Part shown: positions 1-7,159 of the stretch, in pieces
Layout of the letters: each line of letters opens with the position of its first letter
Numbering within the stretch: the stretch's first letter is position 1
Assembly (NCBI GenBank): GCA_905214325.1
Contig: CAJMLT010000001.1
Location: forward strand, 62,001-126,000
Source of the DNA: an uncultured bacterium
Lineage (GTDB): Bacteria > Actinomycetota > Coriobacteriia > Coriobacteriales > Eggerthellaceae
Direction of reading: 5' to 3'
Length of the DNA stretch: 64,000 nucleotides
Notes under the pieces: model-generated
Databases searched by the model: none
Told to the model about the DNA's origin: nothing
The model's input: the letters and a program-made list of their open reading frames with translations, nothing else
Position numbers and translations under genes: made by a program

Positions 1-1
1 A

Positions 2-79
2 TGCACCTACTCGTGGTTTTGCCGAGTTGGAGCCTATGAAACAGACGGTAAGAGCACCTACCGCAACAAGGTCGGTTGA
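2..79 (+). CDS. C-terminal end of an upstream protein (partial)
   Basis: Reading frame 2 is open from the first base to a TGA at 77-79 and gives about 25 residues ending in a stretch like YETDGKSTYRNKVG. The Tyr/Arg/Gly-rich pattern resembles the last beta-strands of fibronectin-type-III-like modules that end many actinobacterial surface proteins, but the piece is too short for a firm assignment. The gene starts before the window and converges on the stress-protein gene, with a hairpin between them. The reading-frame call is moderately secure; the family is a guess. Confidence 0.45.
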   Translation, partial: CTYSWFCRVGAYETDGKSTYRNKVG

Positions 80-140
80 GCAGCGCTCACTCGTGCTCGA
101 TCGAGTAAGGGCCTGCAATGCCCGATGTCCATCTGTGCCG

Positions 141-162
141 CGTCCCTTCGGAAGAAGGGACG
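141..162. terminator. Hairpin between convergent genes
   Basis: A perfect 9-bp stem (CGTCCCTTC / GAAGGGACG) closes a GGAA loop between the two convergent genes. No clear U-tract follows on either strand, so it is a weak intrinsic terminator at best, or a 3'-end stabilising hairpin that serves both transcripts. Confidence 0.5.
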
Positions 163-178
163 AAAGATGCGAAAACGC

Positions 179-655
179 CTATTTTACGGTCATGACCGGA
201 ATATCAACCGAGCGCAAAACTCCATGACTTACGCTGCCCAGCAGTCCGCGGAACGCACCCAACCCGCGACGGCCCATGACGATGAGGTCGCATTTCGCGT
301 TTTCGGCATACTCGGTGATACCGTGAACGGGAGAAGGATGTGACACGATGTCGTAGATGACGCGATCCTCGGGAAGACCGTCTAGCGTGTCGCCTATGTT
401 CTCCATCATTTCGTCGCGGATGGCCTGGATGGAATCCTTGAAGGCACCCTCATAGTTTTCGTAGTTGATGTAGGCCGAGGTGGAACCGGTGAGAGGGTCG
501 CTGTCGGCAAGGGTGGGGACGATATTGGGGGGAACCACATTGAGCACACACACCATGGTGTCATCATGGTCGAGGGCGAGCTCCTTCGCCGTGCGCAGTG
601 CGCTTTTGGCGTGTTCCGAATTGTCATAAGGTACGAGAATCTTTTGATGGTACAT
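179..655 (-). CDS. Universal stress protein, UspA family
   Basis: A 158-residue single-domain Usp-fold protein. The N-terminus (KILVPYDNSEHAKSAL) is the usual first strand plus the Asp of the nucleotide site. The C-terminal signature IVMGRRGLGAFRGLLGSVSHGVLR matches the ATP-binding G-x2-G-x9-G(S) loop of the MJ0577-like ATP-binding class, so it probably binds ATP in the cytoplasm. A GAGGAG ribosome site precedes the ATG at 655. It stands alone, and its length is normal. A paralogue of the same type lies at 55940-56416. The family call is firm; the stress it answers is unknown. Confidence 0.93.
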   Translation of the reverse strand: MYHQKILVPYDNSEHAKSALRTAKELALDHDDTMVCVLNVVPPNIVPTLADSDPLTGSTSAYINYENYEGAFKDSIQAIRDEMMENIGDTLDGLPEDRVIYDIVSHPSPVHGITEYAENAKCDLIVMGRRGLGAFRGLLGSVSHGVLRSVDIPVMTVK

Positions 656-682
656 GAGAACTCCTCTTCTCGGATGGCTTCA

Positions 683-2098
683 TTATACGCGAGTCGAGCC
701 GATATGTTTGCGCCCTTGTTTTTCGCTCGCCAGGGGGATGCGGACGGCAAACGTGGATCCGGTGCCCGGCTGGCTTTCCAGACTCAGGCTTCCACCGGCG
801 CTCTCCACGAGGTTTCGTGCCACGGACAACCCCAAGCCCGTTCCTTGCGGATGGTTGATGCGAGTGGTGTCGACGCGGTAGAAGCGTTCGAAAATGCGTT
901 TCTGGTCGCTCTTGGAAATGCCGCAACCGGTGTCGGATATGAGTATGACCACGTCCGAGCCATTGGTGATGAGGGCTATGTCGATCCGTCCCTCGTGGGT
1001 GTAGCTGATGGCGTTGCCCAGCAGATTGTTCATGACGGCAAGCAGGTCATCGCCTGGCATGGTCACGCGGGCGGATTTCGCCTCTTGGCTACAACGCACG
1101 TTTACGGCCAGATTCTTTTCATGGGCAAGGGGCTCCTGAAGGTCGACGGATTGCTCCACGATGTGGGAAGCAATACAGATACCCGCAGTGCGATCACCGC
1201 CGATGAGCGCGTTGCTTTTCGTGGTGTCGTTGGCATTTCGGGTGGTGCTCAGCATATTGCGTACCAGTTTCTCGAGATGGTCACTGGTGGCCTCTATGCG
1301 TTCTGCGAAATCTTCCACCTTGTCCGTTTTGCCCCGCCTGACGGCGATGACGATGGATTCCGCCAGGAGCTTTATGCTTGCGATGGGGGTTTTCATCTCA
1401 TGGCTGGAATTGGCCATGAAGCTGGTCAGCATGCGTTCGACGCGTTCCGCCGAATTGAGGGCGGCGCTATAACTCCAGTAGCTCAAAAGGCATGCTAGAA
1501 GCAGACTGGTGAGTAAAAGGCCGAAGCCGAATACCTGCGTGCTGGCCACCCGGTCGGACATGGTGGACAAGGGCTCGCTTACCACCAGTTGCACGGTGGT
1601 GCCGTTGAAGGTGACGGGCTGCTCGACCGAGAGCACTTCTTCGCTCGAACTATCGAAGGCTTGGACTTCCTGGGTGACGGAGTCCGTGTCGCTTGTCACG
1701 GTGACATCTTCCGTGAGGGTTGACCCGAAGGAGAAGGGATTGAAGTGGGTTACCTGCGATCGGTCCTTTTGGGTACTGCTGTAGGTTTGTGCGCCGCGAT
1801 CGGAATAGGCGATCGATGAACCGTCGTTATCGCGTAGCTCGATGATGTAGGGAGTTGTTTCGCTCAGGCGATCCAATAGGGCCGCAACGGAGTCGTTCGT
1901 GGATGCCTCGATGCTCACTTTGACGCTGTGGGTAAACGTCTCCATGTCGCGATGGTGATTGTCTTCGGTTGCGTTGGTGACCGTGATGAAAAGGGTCCAA
2001 GCACTCGTCGTGCAGAAAAGCAGAATGATGAGCACATAACCGAGGATGACCTTAGCTTTCCATCCGGTGTTCCTGATTTTTGGTCGGCTGAACGGCAT
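683..2098 (-). CDS. Membrane sensor histidine kinase (OmpR/PhoR-type)
   Basis: A 471-residue two-component sensor. A transmembrane helix near residues 17-40 and a second near 190-214 enclose an extracytoplasmic sensor region of about 150 residues with no family I recognise. It is rich in Ser, Thr and Asp. HisKA follows with the H-box SSHEMKTPIAS (His about 233). An HATPase_c domain comes next with N-box, DTGCGI and GTGLGLSV motifs. The frame is open to 2251, but the ATG at 2098 gives a normal N-terminus just before the first helix and clears the regulator gene, whose stop is 35 bases upstream. It should phosphorylate the regulator encoded at 2133-2837. The stimulus is unknown. Confidence 0.92.
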   Translation of the reverse strand: MPFSRPKIRNTGWKAKVILGYVLIILLFCTTSAWTLFITVTNATEDNHHRDMETFTHSVKVSIEASTNDSVAALLDRLSETTPYIIELRDNDGSSIAYSDRGAQTYSSTQKDRSQVTHFNPFSFGSTLTEDVTVTSDTDSVTQEVQAFDSSSEEVLSVEQPVTFNGTTVQLVVSEPLSTMSDRVASTQVFGFGLLLTSLLLACLLSYWSYSAALNSAERVERMLTSFMANSSHEMKTPIASIKLLAESIVIAVRRGKTDKVEDFAERIEATSDHLEKLVRNMLSTTRNANDTTKSNALIGGDRTAGICIASHIVEQSVDLQEPLAHEKNLAVNVRCSQEAKSARVTMPGDDLLAVMNNLLGNAISYTHEGRIDIALITNGSDVVILISDTGCGISKSDQKRIFERFYRVDTTRINHPQGTGLGLSVARNLVESAGGSLSLESQPGTGSTFAVRIPLASEKQGRKHIGSTRV

Positions 2099-2132
2099 TC
2101 GGTTCCGTATCTCTTCTGCGCTTTCGTACAGT

Positions 2133-2837
2133 TTAAGGTTGCGGCTTCTTGAGGGAAGGGCGCAGACGCCATCCCTTGGCATATTCGGTGGCGATAAGTT
2201 GGTAGTCGGAGTCGGCTTCCAGGGATTTCCGCAGATTGTGCATGTGGACATCGATGGTGGCGCTGGTGGAAGGGGGCTTGCCGTTCCACACCTCGCGGAT
2301 CAGATCGTCGCGGGTGACCAAGGCGCCTTGGTTGCCGGCCAGTACTTCGAGGATTTCGTATTCACGGTTGCGCAGTGATACGGGCAGCCCCTTGACGCTG
2401 ACGGTGTTCAGGGCGAAATCGATGATCATGTCGCCGTATTGCTGCTGTTGTTCTCCGTCGGCATGGGAGCTGATGGCCGACCTGCGTAGGTTGGCCCTGA
2501 TGCGCGCCAGCAATTCGTTGATGGAAAAGGGCTTGTCGATGAAGTCGTCCGCACCGGCGTCCAGGCAGAAGATCTTCTCCTGTTCGGACGAATAGGCGGT
2601 GAGTACGATGAGCGGCGTGGCGTTGTTCTGGCCGCGAAATTTCTTCAAAAGGGTGTGGCCGTCCATTTCGGGCAACATGAGATCGAGGAGGATGAGATCG
2701 GGCTTGATGGAAAGCGCGTTTGTAAGCCCATCAACACCGTTGTCGCAGGTGACAATGGTATATCCTGCATCGGTCAAAGCGAATTCGGCGGCGGTTCTGA
2801 TGTTGGGATCGTCTTCGACAAGCAGTATCTTCGCCAT
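2133..2837 (-). CDS. OmpR/PhoB-family response regulator
   Basis: A 234-residue regulator. The N-terminal receiver domain (about 1-118) carries the acidic pair EDD, the phospho-acceptor Asp in DLILLDLMLPEMDG, Thr in LTAYSS and Lys in IDKPF. The C-terminal winged helix (about 130-228) has the Trans_reg_C pattern LRNREYEILEVLAGN...TIDVHMHNLRKSLE. It is transcribed just ahead of the sensor kinase and forms one operon with it. A Gln run (HADGEQQQQYG) marks the interdomain linker. Targets are unknown, and no copy-specific operator is evident nearby. Confidence 0.94.
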   Translation of the reverse strand: MAKILLVEDDPNIRTAAEFALTDAGYTIVTCDNGVDGLTNALSIKPDLILLDLMLPEMDGHTLLKKFRGQNNATPLIVLTAYSSEQEKIFCLDAGADDFIDKPFSINELLARIRANLRRSAISSHADGEQQQQYGDMIIDFALNTVSVKGLPVSLRNREYEILEVLAGNQGALVTRDDLIREVWNGKPPSTSATIDVHMHNLRKSLEADSDYQLIATEYAKGWRLRPSLKKPQP

Positions 2838-2998
2838 AGGTAATCCTTACGTATACGTGAACCCGAGATTGGTGGTACACCGTGGATGCGGGGGAGTGTT
2901 CGGGGTGGTTTCCAAGATGGTTTCCCGAAGAATTCGCGCCGTTCTCCGCGGGAGATGTTTTCAGAATCCGTGTCTGTGATGGTAGCACGAGTGGCCCG

Positions 2999-3499
2999 TT
3001 ATGACGAGGGCTCCCCCTCCGCTTCGATGATGGCCGCCGTGAGATCTTCTAGGAACAGCAGTTTGTTGTCGTCGTAGCGCTCGAGAAGCATCTTCCATTT
3101 TTCATGTTCCCGACAATGGAGCTTCTCGTGAATCCGTACCGCGGCCACTCCGTCCGAGGTGAGGAACAGGGCCCTCTCCTTTTTGTTTCCCTCCTTCGGG
3201 GCGATCTGCAGATATCCCTTCTTTTCAAGCCGAGCGAGAATCTTCGACATTCCTCCCCGCGTAAGATTCAACTGTTCTGAGATTTCGGATGCTTTGAGAT
3301 TCTCGCCTTCGAAAACGGTCTGGAGTACATGGCATTCTCTGAGTGAAAGGGGCTGAGCGTTCTTCCCGAGTTTCTCCTGAAGTAACCTTGCCATTCTTGA
3401 CTCGAAATCGTTTTCAACGTGATTGAGTGCCATGTCGACGATTCTCTCTCCGTTGCCGATTATGTGGGCTATTCGACGTGTTCTCTTGTGCTCAGCCAT
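2999..3499 (-). CDS. MarR-family transcriptional regulator
   Basis: A 166-residue MarR-type winged-helix regulator. The HTH region SLRECHVLQTVFEGENLKASEISEQLNLTRGGMSKILARLEKKGYL is followed by a wing with KKERALFLTSDG. Long flanking helices form the dimer interface. It is divergent from the DUF4405-like membrane protein gene at 3650, and the 150-base gap holds strong inverted repeats, so autoregulation and control of that gene are likely. The ligand is unknown. The C-terminus is acidic. Confidence 0.92.
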   Translation of the reverse strand: MAEHKRTRRIAHIIGNGERIVDMALNHVENDFESRMARLLQEKLGKNAQPLSLRECHVLQTVFEGENLKASEISEQLNLTRGGMSKILARLEKKGYLQIAPKEGNKKERALFLTSDGVAAVRIHEKLHCREHEKWKMLLERYDDNKLLFLEDLTAAIIEAEGEPSS

Positions 3500-3528
3500 G
3501 TTACGGTCACCTGCTATTCTTAATTTGA

Positions 3529-3592
3529 TTCCATGGAAACAAAATGTTACGATGCTTCCTACGATAATGTTACCACGGAAACATTATCGTAG
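3529..3592. promoter_or_regulatory. Probable MarR operator region with large inverted repeat
   Basis: The divergent gap contains a perfect 13-bp inverted repeat: CTACGATAATGTT at 3559-3571 and AACATTATCGTAG at 3580-3592, 8 bases apart. A 10-bp palindrome TTCCATGGAA lies at 3529-3538. GGAAACA occurs twice (3535 and 3577) and ATGTTAC twice (3544 and 3567). This clustering suggests several bound MarR dimers that cover promoters for both divergent genes. Confidence 0.7.
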
Positions 3593-3649
3593 AGCGACCC
3601 GGATGAACGGGTAGGCCGCCTAAAAGGCAAAAACTAAGGAGACGCCACC

Positions 3650-4099
3650 ATGACAGCCCGCTATCAAACCTTCAACCCCAACAACCATAGTCCGTTTTCA
3701 AGCACCAAACGCAAGAGGATCGGCGTCGATGTCCTGCTCGGTATCATCTCCGTTTCCCTGCTCGTGTCCCTTCATTCGCCGGTGGCTGTTCATGTGGCGC
3801 TCGGTGTCGCACTTCTTTTCGCGCTTGTCGCTCATATCTATCAACATCGTCGATGGTTCGGTGCTCTCGGCAGGGGAACATGGAATAGGAGGCGAATCTA
3901 TAAGACGGTCTTTTCTCTTTCGATTGCCCTCTTCCTGCTGTCTTCCACCGTTTCGGGCTTAGTCGGTCTTTTTGCGGAGCATGGTTCCCTGCATCACATC
4001 ACAGGGTTCATCGCTCTTTTTCTCTGTGTGGTCCATCCGCTTGTCTGTCTTGCGGGGAAGGGGAAAAAGCAGAGGGGGAGAGCGGAAATAAGCAGATGA
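3650..4099 (+). CDS. DUF4405-like four-helix membrane protein
   Basis: A 149-residue inner-membrane protein with about four helices. Histidines sit at the membrane edge (VHVALGVALLFALVAHIYQHRRWF, then EHGSLHHITGFIALFLCVVHPLV). The spacing of these His residues resembles DUF4405 / cytochrome-b561-like proteins that can bind haem or support flavinylated electron transfer. Haem binding is inference from the paired His only. A GGAGACGCC site precedes the ATG. It is alone in its unit and faces a MarR gene that probably controls it. Confidence 0.65.
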   Translation: MTARYQTFNPNNHSPFSSTKRKRIGVDVLLGIISVSLLVSLHSPVAVHVALGVALLFALVAHIYQHRRWFGALGRGTWNRRRIYKTVFSLSIALFLLSSTVSGLVGLFAEHGSLHHITGFIALFLCVVHPLVCLAGKGKKQRGRAEISR

Positions 4100-4240
4100 A
4101 GACAGGGAAGTGCTTGTCGAACGGGGCAGGCCATCCTTCATCTCTTCGCGCACTTCGCGGCTCTTACCTCGTTTTGACCATGTCGCCTTTGCGGCGGGCG
4201 AGTCAGGGGAATCGGCTGTCCTTGGAAACGGAGTGTGCAA

Positions 4241-4279
4241 CGCATACGGGCCCGATCATGATGACCGGGCCCGTATGCG
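4241..4279. terminator. Long GC-rich stem-loop downstream of the DUF4405 gene
   Basis: A perfect 14-bp stem (CGCATACGGGCCCG / CGGGCCCGTATGCG) with an 11-base loop that contains ATCATGAT. It lies between two convergent genes. No T-run follows on either strand, so it may be a Rho-assisted or shared bidirectional terminator. The rest of 4100-4429 shows no supported gene. Confidence 0.6.
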
Positions 4280-4429
4280 TGTGATTCGAATCATGCATCG
4301 CATGCGATTCGGGTAGATACCCGTGGCTACTTCGGGATTTCGCCGTTGCGTTCGTAGTGGATTCCCTACGCTGAAATCCGGCGACGAAGCGCCGTGTCTC
4401 GTCTGAGGGCCGAAATCGGAATCGCTGCG

Positions 4430-4675
4430 CTACGAAATGCTTACCGTGGCGTTGCCGGTAAGCATGGCGAGCAGGGTGAAAAGACCACCGGTAGCCATCA
4501 TGATGACCCAGACAATGATGAAGAACAGACAGCCGAACCAGGCGAATTTCTTACCGCCCTCACTCCAGCCCCATCCGTCCTTACCCACAAACCATGCAAG
4601 CAGTACGCCGGGAAGGCCACCGAACAGCCCGATACAGAAATACCCCAACTTCGCCAATCCTGAAATTTCTTTCAT
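4430..4675 (-). CDS. Small two-helix membrane protein, unknown function
   Basis: An 81-residue hydrophobic protein with two predicted helices (about LGYFCIGLFGGLPGVLLAWFV and FAWFGCLFFIIVWVIMMATGG). They are separated by a short polar loop with GKDGWGWSEGGKKFAW. It looks like the short TM2-domain-like or DUF-type proteins common in actinobacteria, but I do not recognise a named family. An AAAGGGATCGAC-type site precedes the ATG. Base composition and clean ends support a real gene. Confidence 0.65.
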   Translation of the reverse strand: MKEISGLAKLGYFCIGLFGGLPGVLLAWFVGKDGWGWSEGGKKFAWFGCLFFIIVWVIMMATGGLFTLLAMLTGNATVSIS

Positions 4676-4819
4676 GTCGATCCCTTTCGTCTATGTATTC
4701 ATCCGAAATTTCCTGAAAAATATGCTAGCCGATCGAGGACAACAAAAGGGCAACATCTCCTGCTCTCCGATCGGCGAATGGCACCGATGAGTGTGAGGCG
4801 TGTTGCGGGGGAGTGGTGT

Positions 4820-5614
4820 CTACTCGGGTTTTTTCCACGTGGAGACAATCGAGAATTCGGCCCAAGGGTAAGAGGGCAGGTAGGTGCCGTGATAGGTGTT
4901 GATGGCGATCGGGTCACCGTCGAGGAACCGGTAACTGTCACATTCGAATAAGCGGGTATCGACAGACAAGCTGTTCCACGATTTCAGGAGTATCGCATCG
5001 ATGCCCGCCGTCGCGAGCGTCTGACGTAAGCTAGCGACAATGGTGTGATAGTAGCTTTTTCGGGCAGGGCTGAACGGTTCATCTTCCCAGAGAGTCGCGC
5101 ATGCCTCACGCAGTGACACCCCGCAGCCACGCCGGTCGACTAACAGCGCCAGTAGTTCCTTTGCCTTGGAGCGCTTGAACGCGAGGGGAGTTCCGTCTAC
5201 GAATACTTCGAACCCCCCGAACGTACGTACAAATGGTTTATGCGTATCCGTCCGGGGCAGGTGGTCGTATACGAAGGACAGTTCACGGCGAAGATCGTCC
5301 ATGCGCACGGGCTTGAGCAGGTAGCCCGTTGCGTGGAGGGCGAACGCGTCTACGGCATATTGATCATAGCTGGTTACGAAGATGATATGCACATCGGGCC
5401 GGAGATCTTTGAGTTCTTTGGCCAACTGCAGCCCGTTCATCCCCGGCATTTCGATATCCAAAAACGCGATATCGACGGGCGAGGAGTTCGCGTAATCCAT
5501 GGCCGCACGTGGTGACGAAAGGGCACGGGGTGCACAATTCGGAAGAATTTCTTCGAGGGCTCTGACCAGATCCCTCAGGGCGAGGGGTTCGTCATCGACG
5601 ACTATGATGTTCAC
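4820..5614 (-). CDS. Response regulator with SARP-like winged-helix output
   Basis: A 264-residue regulator. The receiver domain (1-120) has VVDDEP, the acceptor Asp in DIAFLDIEMPGMNG, Thr in FVTSYD and LLKPV. The C-terminal half starts with VRTFGGFEVFVDGTPLAFKRSKAKELLALLVD, the typical opening of SARP/AfsR-type winged helices. It then has YHTIVASLRQTL and ends with a short stretch (TYHGTYLPSYPWAEF) like the end of a BTAD domain. The middle helices of a full BTAD are missing. It overlaps the preceding kinase gene by 4 bases (ATGA), so the two are translationally coupled. Confidence 0.88.
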   Translation of the reverse strand: MNIIVVDDEPLALRDLVRALEEILPNCAPRALSSPRAAMDYANSSPVDIAFLDIEMPGMNGLQLAKELKDLRPDVHIIFVTSYDQYAVDAFALHATGYLLKPVRMDDLRRELSFVYDHLPRTDTHKPFVRTFGGFEVFVDGTPLAFKRSKAKELLALLVDRRGCGVSLREACATLWEDEPFSPARKSYYHTIVASLRQTLATAGIDAILLKSWNSLSVDTRLFECDSYRFLDGDPIAINTYHGTYLPSYPWAEFSIVSTWKKPE

Positions 5615-6891
5615 GGTGTCTCCTTCGGAATTCTCATGGTTGCCACGGTACCGTTATCCGGTTCACTGTTCAACTCGAGTGTGGCATTGCATCCTTCCGC
5701 CAAACGCACCCGTACGTTGGCTATGCCCACATGCGTGCGTCCATCCGCACCGATGTCGGCATTCGGGTCGAAACCGGCACCGTCGTCGACGACCGACACT
5801 TCGTAGAAGCTTTCCCGCTCTCGGGTGGTGATGCGTACGCATCCGCCCTCTTCGCGACGCGCTATGCCGTGGCGCAGTGCGTTTTCCACCAGCACCTGCA
5901 GGGAAAGCGAAGGCAGACGGAAATTCCGTGTTTCGATATCGAATTCCACGTGCAATCTGTCACCGAAGCGTTTTCGTTCCAGCTTGAGGTAGGTTTCGGT
6001 GTGCTTGAGCTCGTGATCGAAGGGGATGGGATCCTTATTGGTCAGCGAGGCCATGTTCTCGCGCAGAAACGAGGCGAGGTCGGTTACCGTTCGGGCGGCT
6101 TCGGCGGGGTCGCTTGCGCACAGCTCACGGATGGCCGTCAGCGTATTGTAGAGAAAGTGCGGCTGAATCTGGCTCATCATGATGTCCGCGCGCGCTTCGG
6201 CCAGCTCTTTGTTGCGTCGCTCGAGGAGGGCGCGACGTTCCGCTTGGATATTCAGAAACACCAGCAGGATGGCGAACGTCACGGCCGTGTTCATCAGTGC
6301 GATGCCGAAACAGGCAACCTGTATGACCTCGGCGATCATCGGGAGAAGGATGTAGCTGAAGAAAGCCCATCGTTCTTTGCGATCGAGGCAGGAGCGGTAA
6401 CGCATGATGATGGCTGCATTGCGCAGATGCAGCACGATGGGGATCACCTGAGCGAGCCAGAACAACTCTCCGCGGTAGTAGCCGGTTTCCGGATCGACGC
6501 CGAAAAACATTCCGTTGAACAGCGATATGATGCATCCGATGAGATAGAGCGAAAAGAGCCCTATCGCGAAGCGTAGGTAGTTATGGGGAAGGGCGATGCG
6601 CTTGGAGAGAAACGCCACGATGTAGGCGGTGAAGAAGAGAAACAGCGGCGCCGGCGCAACGAAGAACAAGAAGTTCCCCGCCGTCATGATGATGTGTTCG
6701 CCTTGATCGAGCGGCGGTTCGTAGAGCCACGATGGCATATCACCCAGTGCCATGATCGCGTTGCACAGGCAGATACCGACGAAGCAGAGGTTCGCACGAT
6801 CGCGGCGGTCTCCGCTGATCAGAACGGAGATGGCCAGCGTTGTGCACAGTACGGCACTATAGCCATCCATGGCAATGTTGAACTGTTGCAC
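5611..6891 (-). CDS. LytS/YehU-type membrane histidine kinase
   Basis: A 426-residue sensor. About six to seven N-terminal helices (residues 8-215) form a membrane sensor. A short coiled linker follows, then the His_kinase domain with SQIQPHFLYNTL (His about 245), then HATPase_c with VENALRHG and DDGAGF. The GTG at 6891 is chosen because AGGAGG lies 5 bases before it; the GTG at 6897 overlaps that ribosome site. The kinase should phosphorylate the REC-SARP regulator, whose gene it overlaps. Kinases of this class usually pair with LytTR regulators, so this pairing is less common. Confidence 0.9.
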   Translation of the reverse strand: MQQFNIAMDGYSAVLCTTLAISVLISGDRRDRANLCFVGICLCNAIMALGDMPSWLYEPPLDQGEHIIMTAGNFLFFVAPAPLFLFFTAYIVAFLSKRIALPHNYLRFAIGLFSLYLIGCIISLFNGMFFGVDPETGYYRGELFWLAQVIPIVLHLRNAAIIMRYRSCLDRKERWAFFSYILLPMIAEVIQVACFGIALMNTAVTFAILLVFLNIQAERRALLERRNKELAEARADIMMSQIQPHFLYNTLTAIRELCASDPAEAARTVTDLASFLRENMASLTNKDPIPFDHELKHTETYLKLERKRFGDRLHVEFDIETRNFRLPSLSLQVLVENALRHGIARREEGGCVRITTRERESFYEVSVVDDGAGFDPNADIGADGRTHVGIANVRVRLAEGCNATLELNSEPDNGTVATMRIPKETP

Positions 6892-7159
6892 GCGCACCTC
6901 CTGTACTCGCCTACTCTAGGGGCTATTCTAGCGTAGCGTAAGAGATGGGCTCTCTGTATTCGATACGGTGCTATCGAGGGGTTTCTCGGCGAGGTGTTCG
7001 GCGAGGTGCTTCTCCCCTTCGTTTCGCCTGTCCTTTTCCATCCACTTTGACGACCCGAACGATCATCGATGGCTTTATAATGACGGTGCGCCTCCGTCAT
7101 GGGTGCGCTTCCTTGCCGCCGTAATGGACCGATCGGTCGTCCCGCTTAAGGATATTTTC

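Noticed and set aside
566..1498. A 310-codon plus-strand frame opposite the sensor kinase
   Set aside because: No ribosome site and no recognisable domain. The minus-strand kinase motifs explain the region.
4100..4316. Small frames in the gap after the DUF4405 gene
   Set aside because: Frames of 60-70 codons lack ribosome sites and composition of real genes, and a long terminator-like stem interrupts them.
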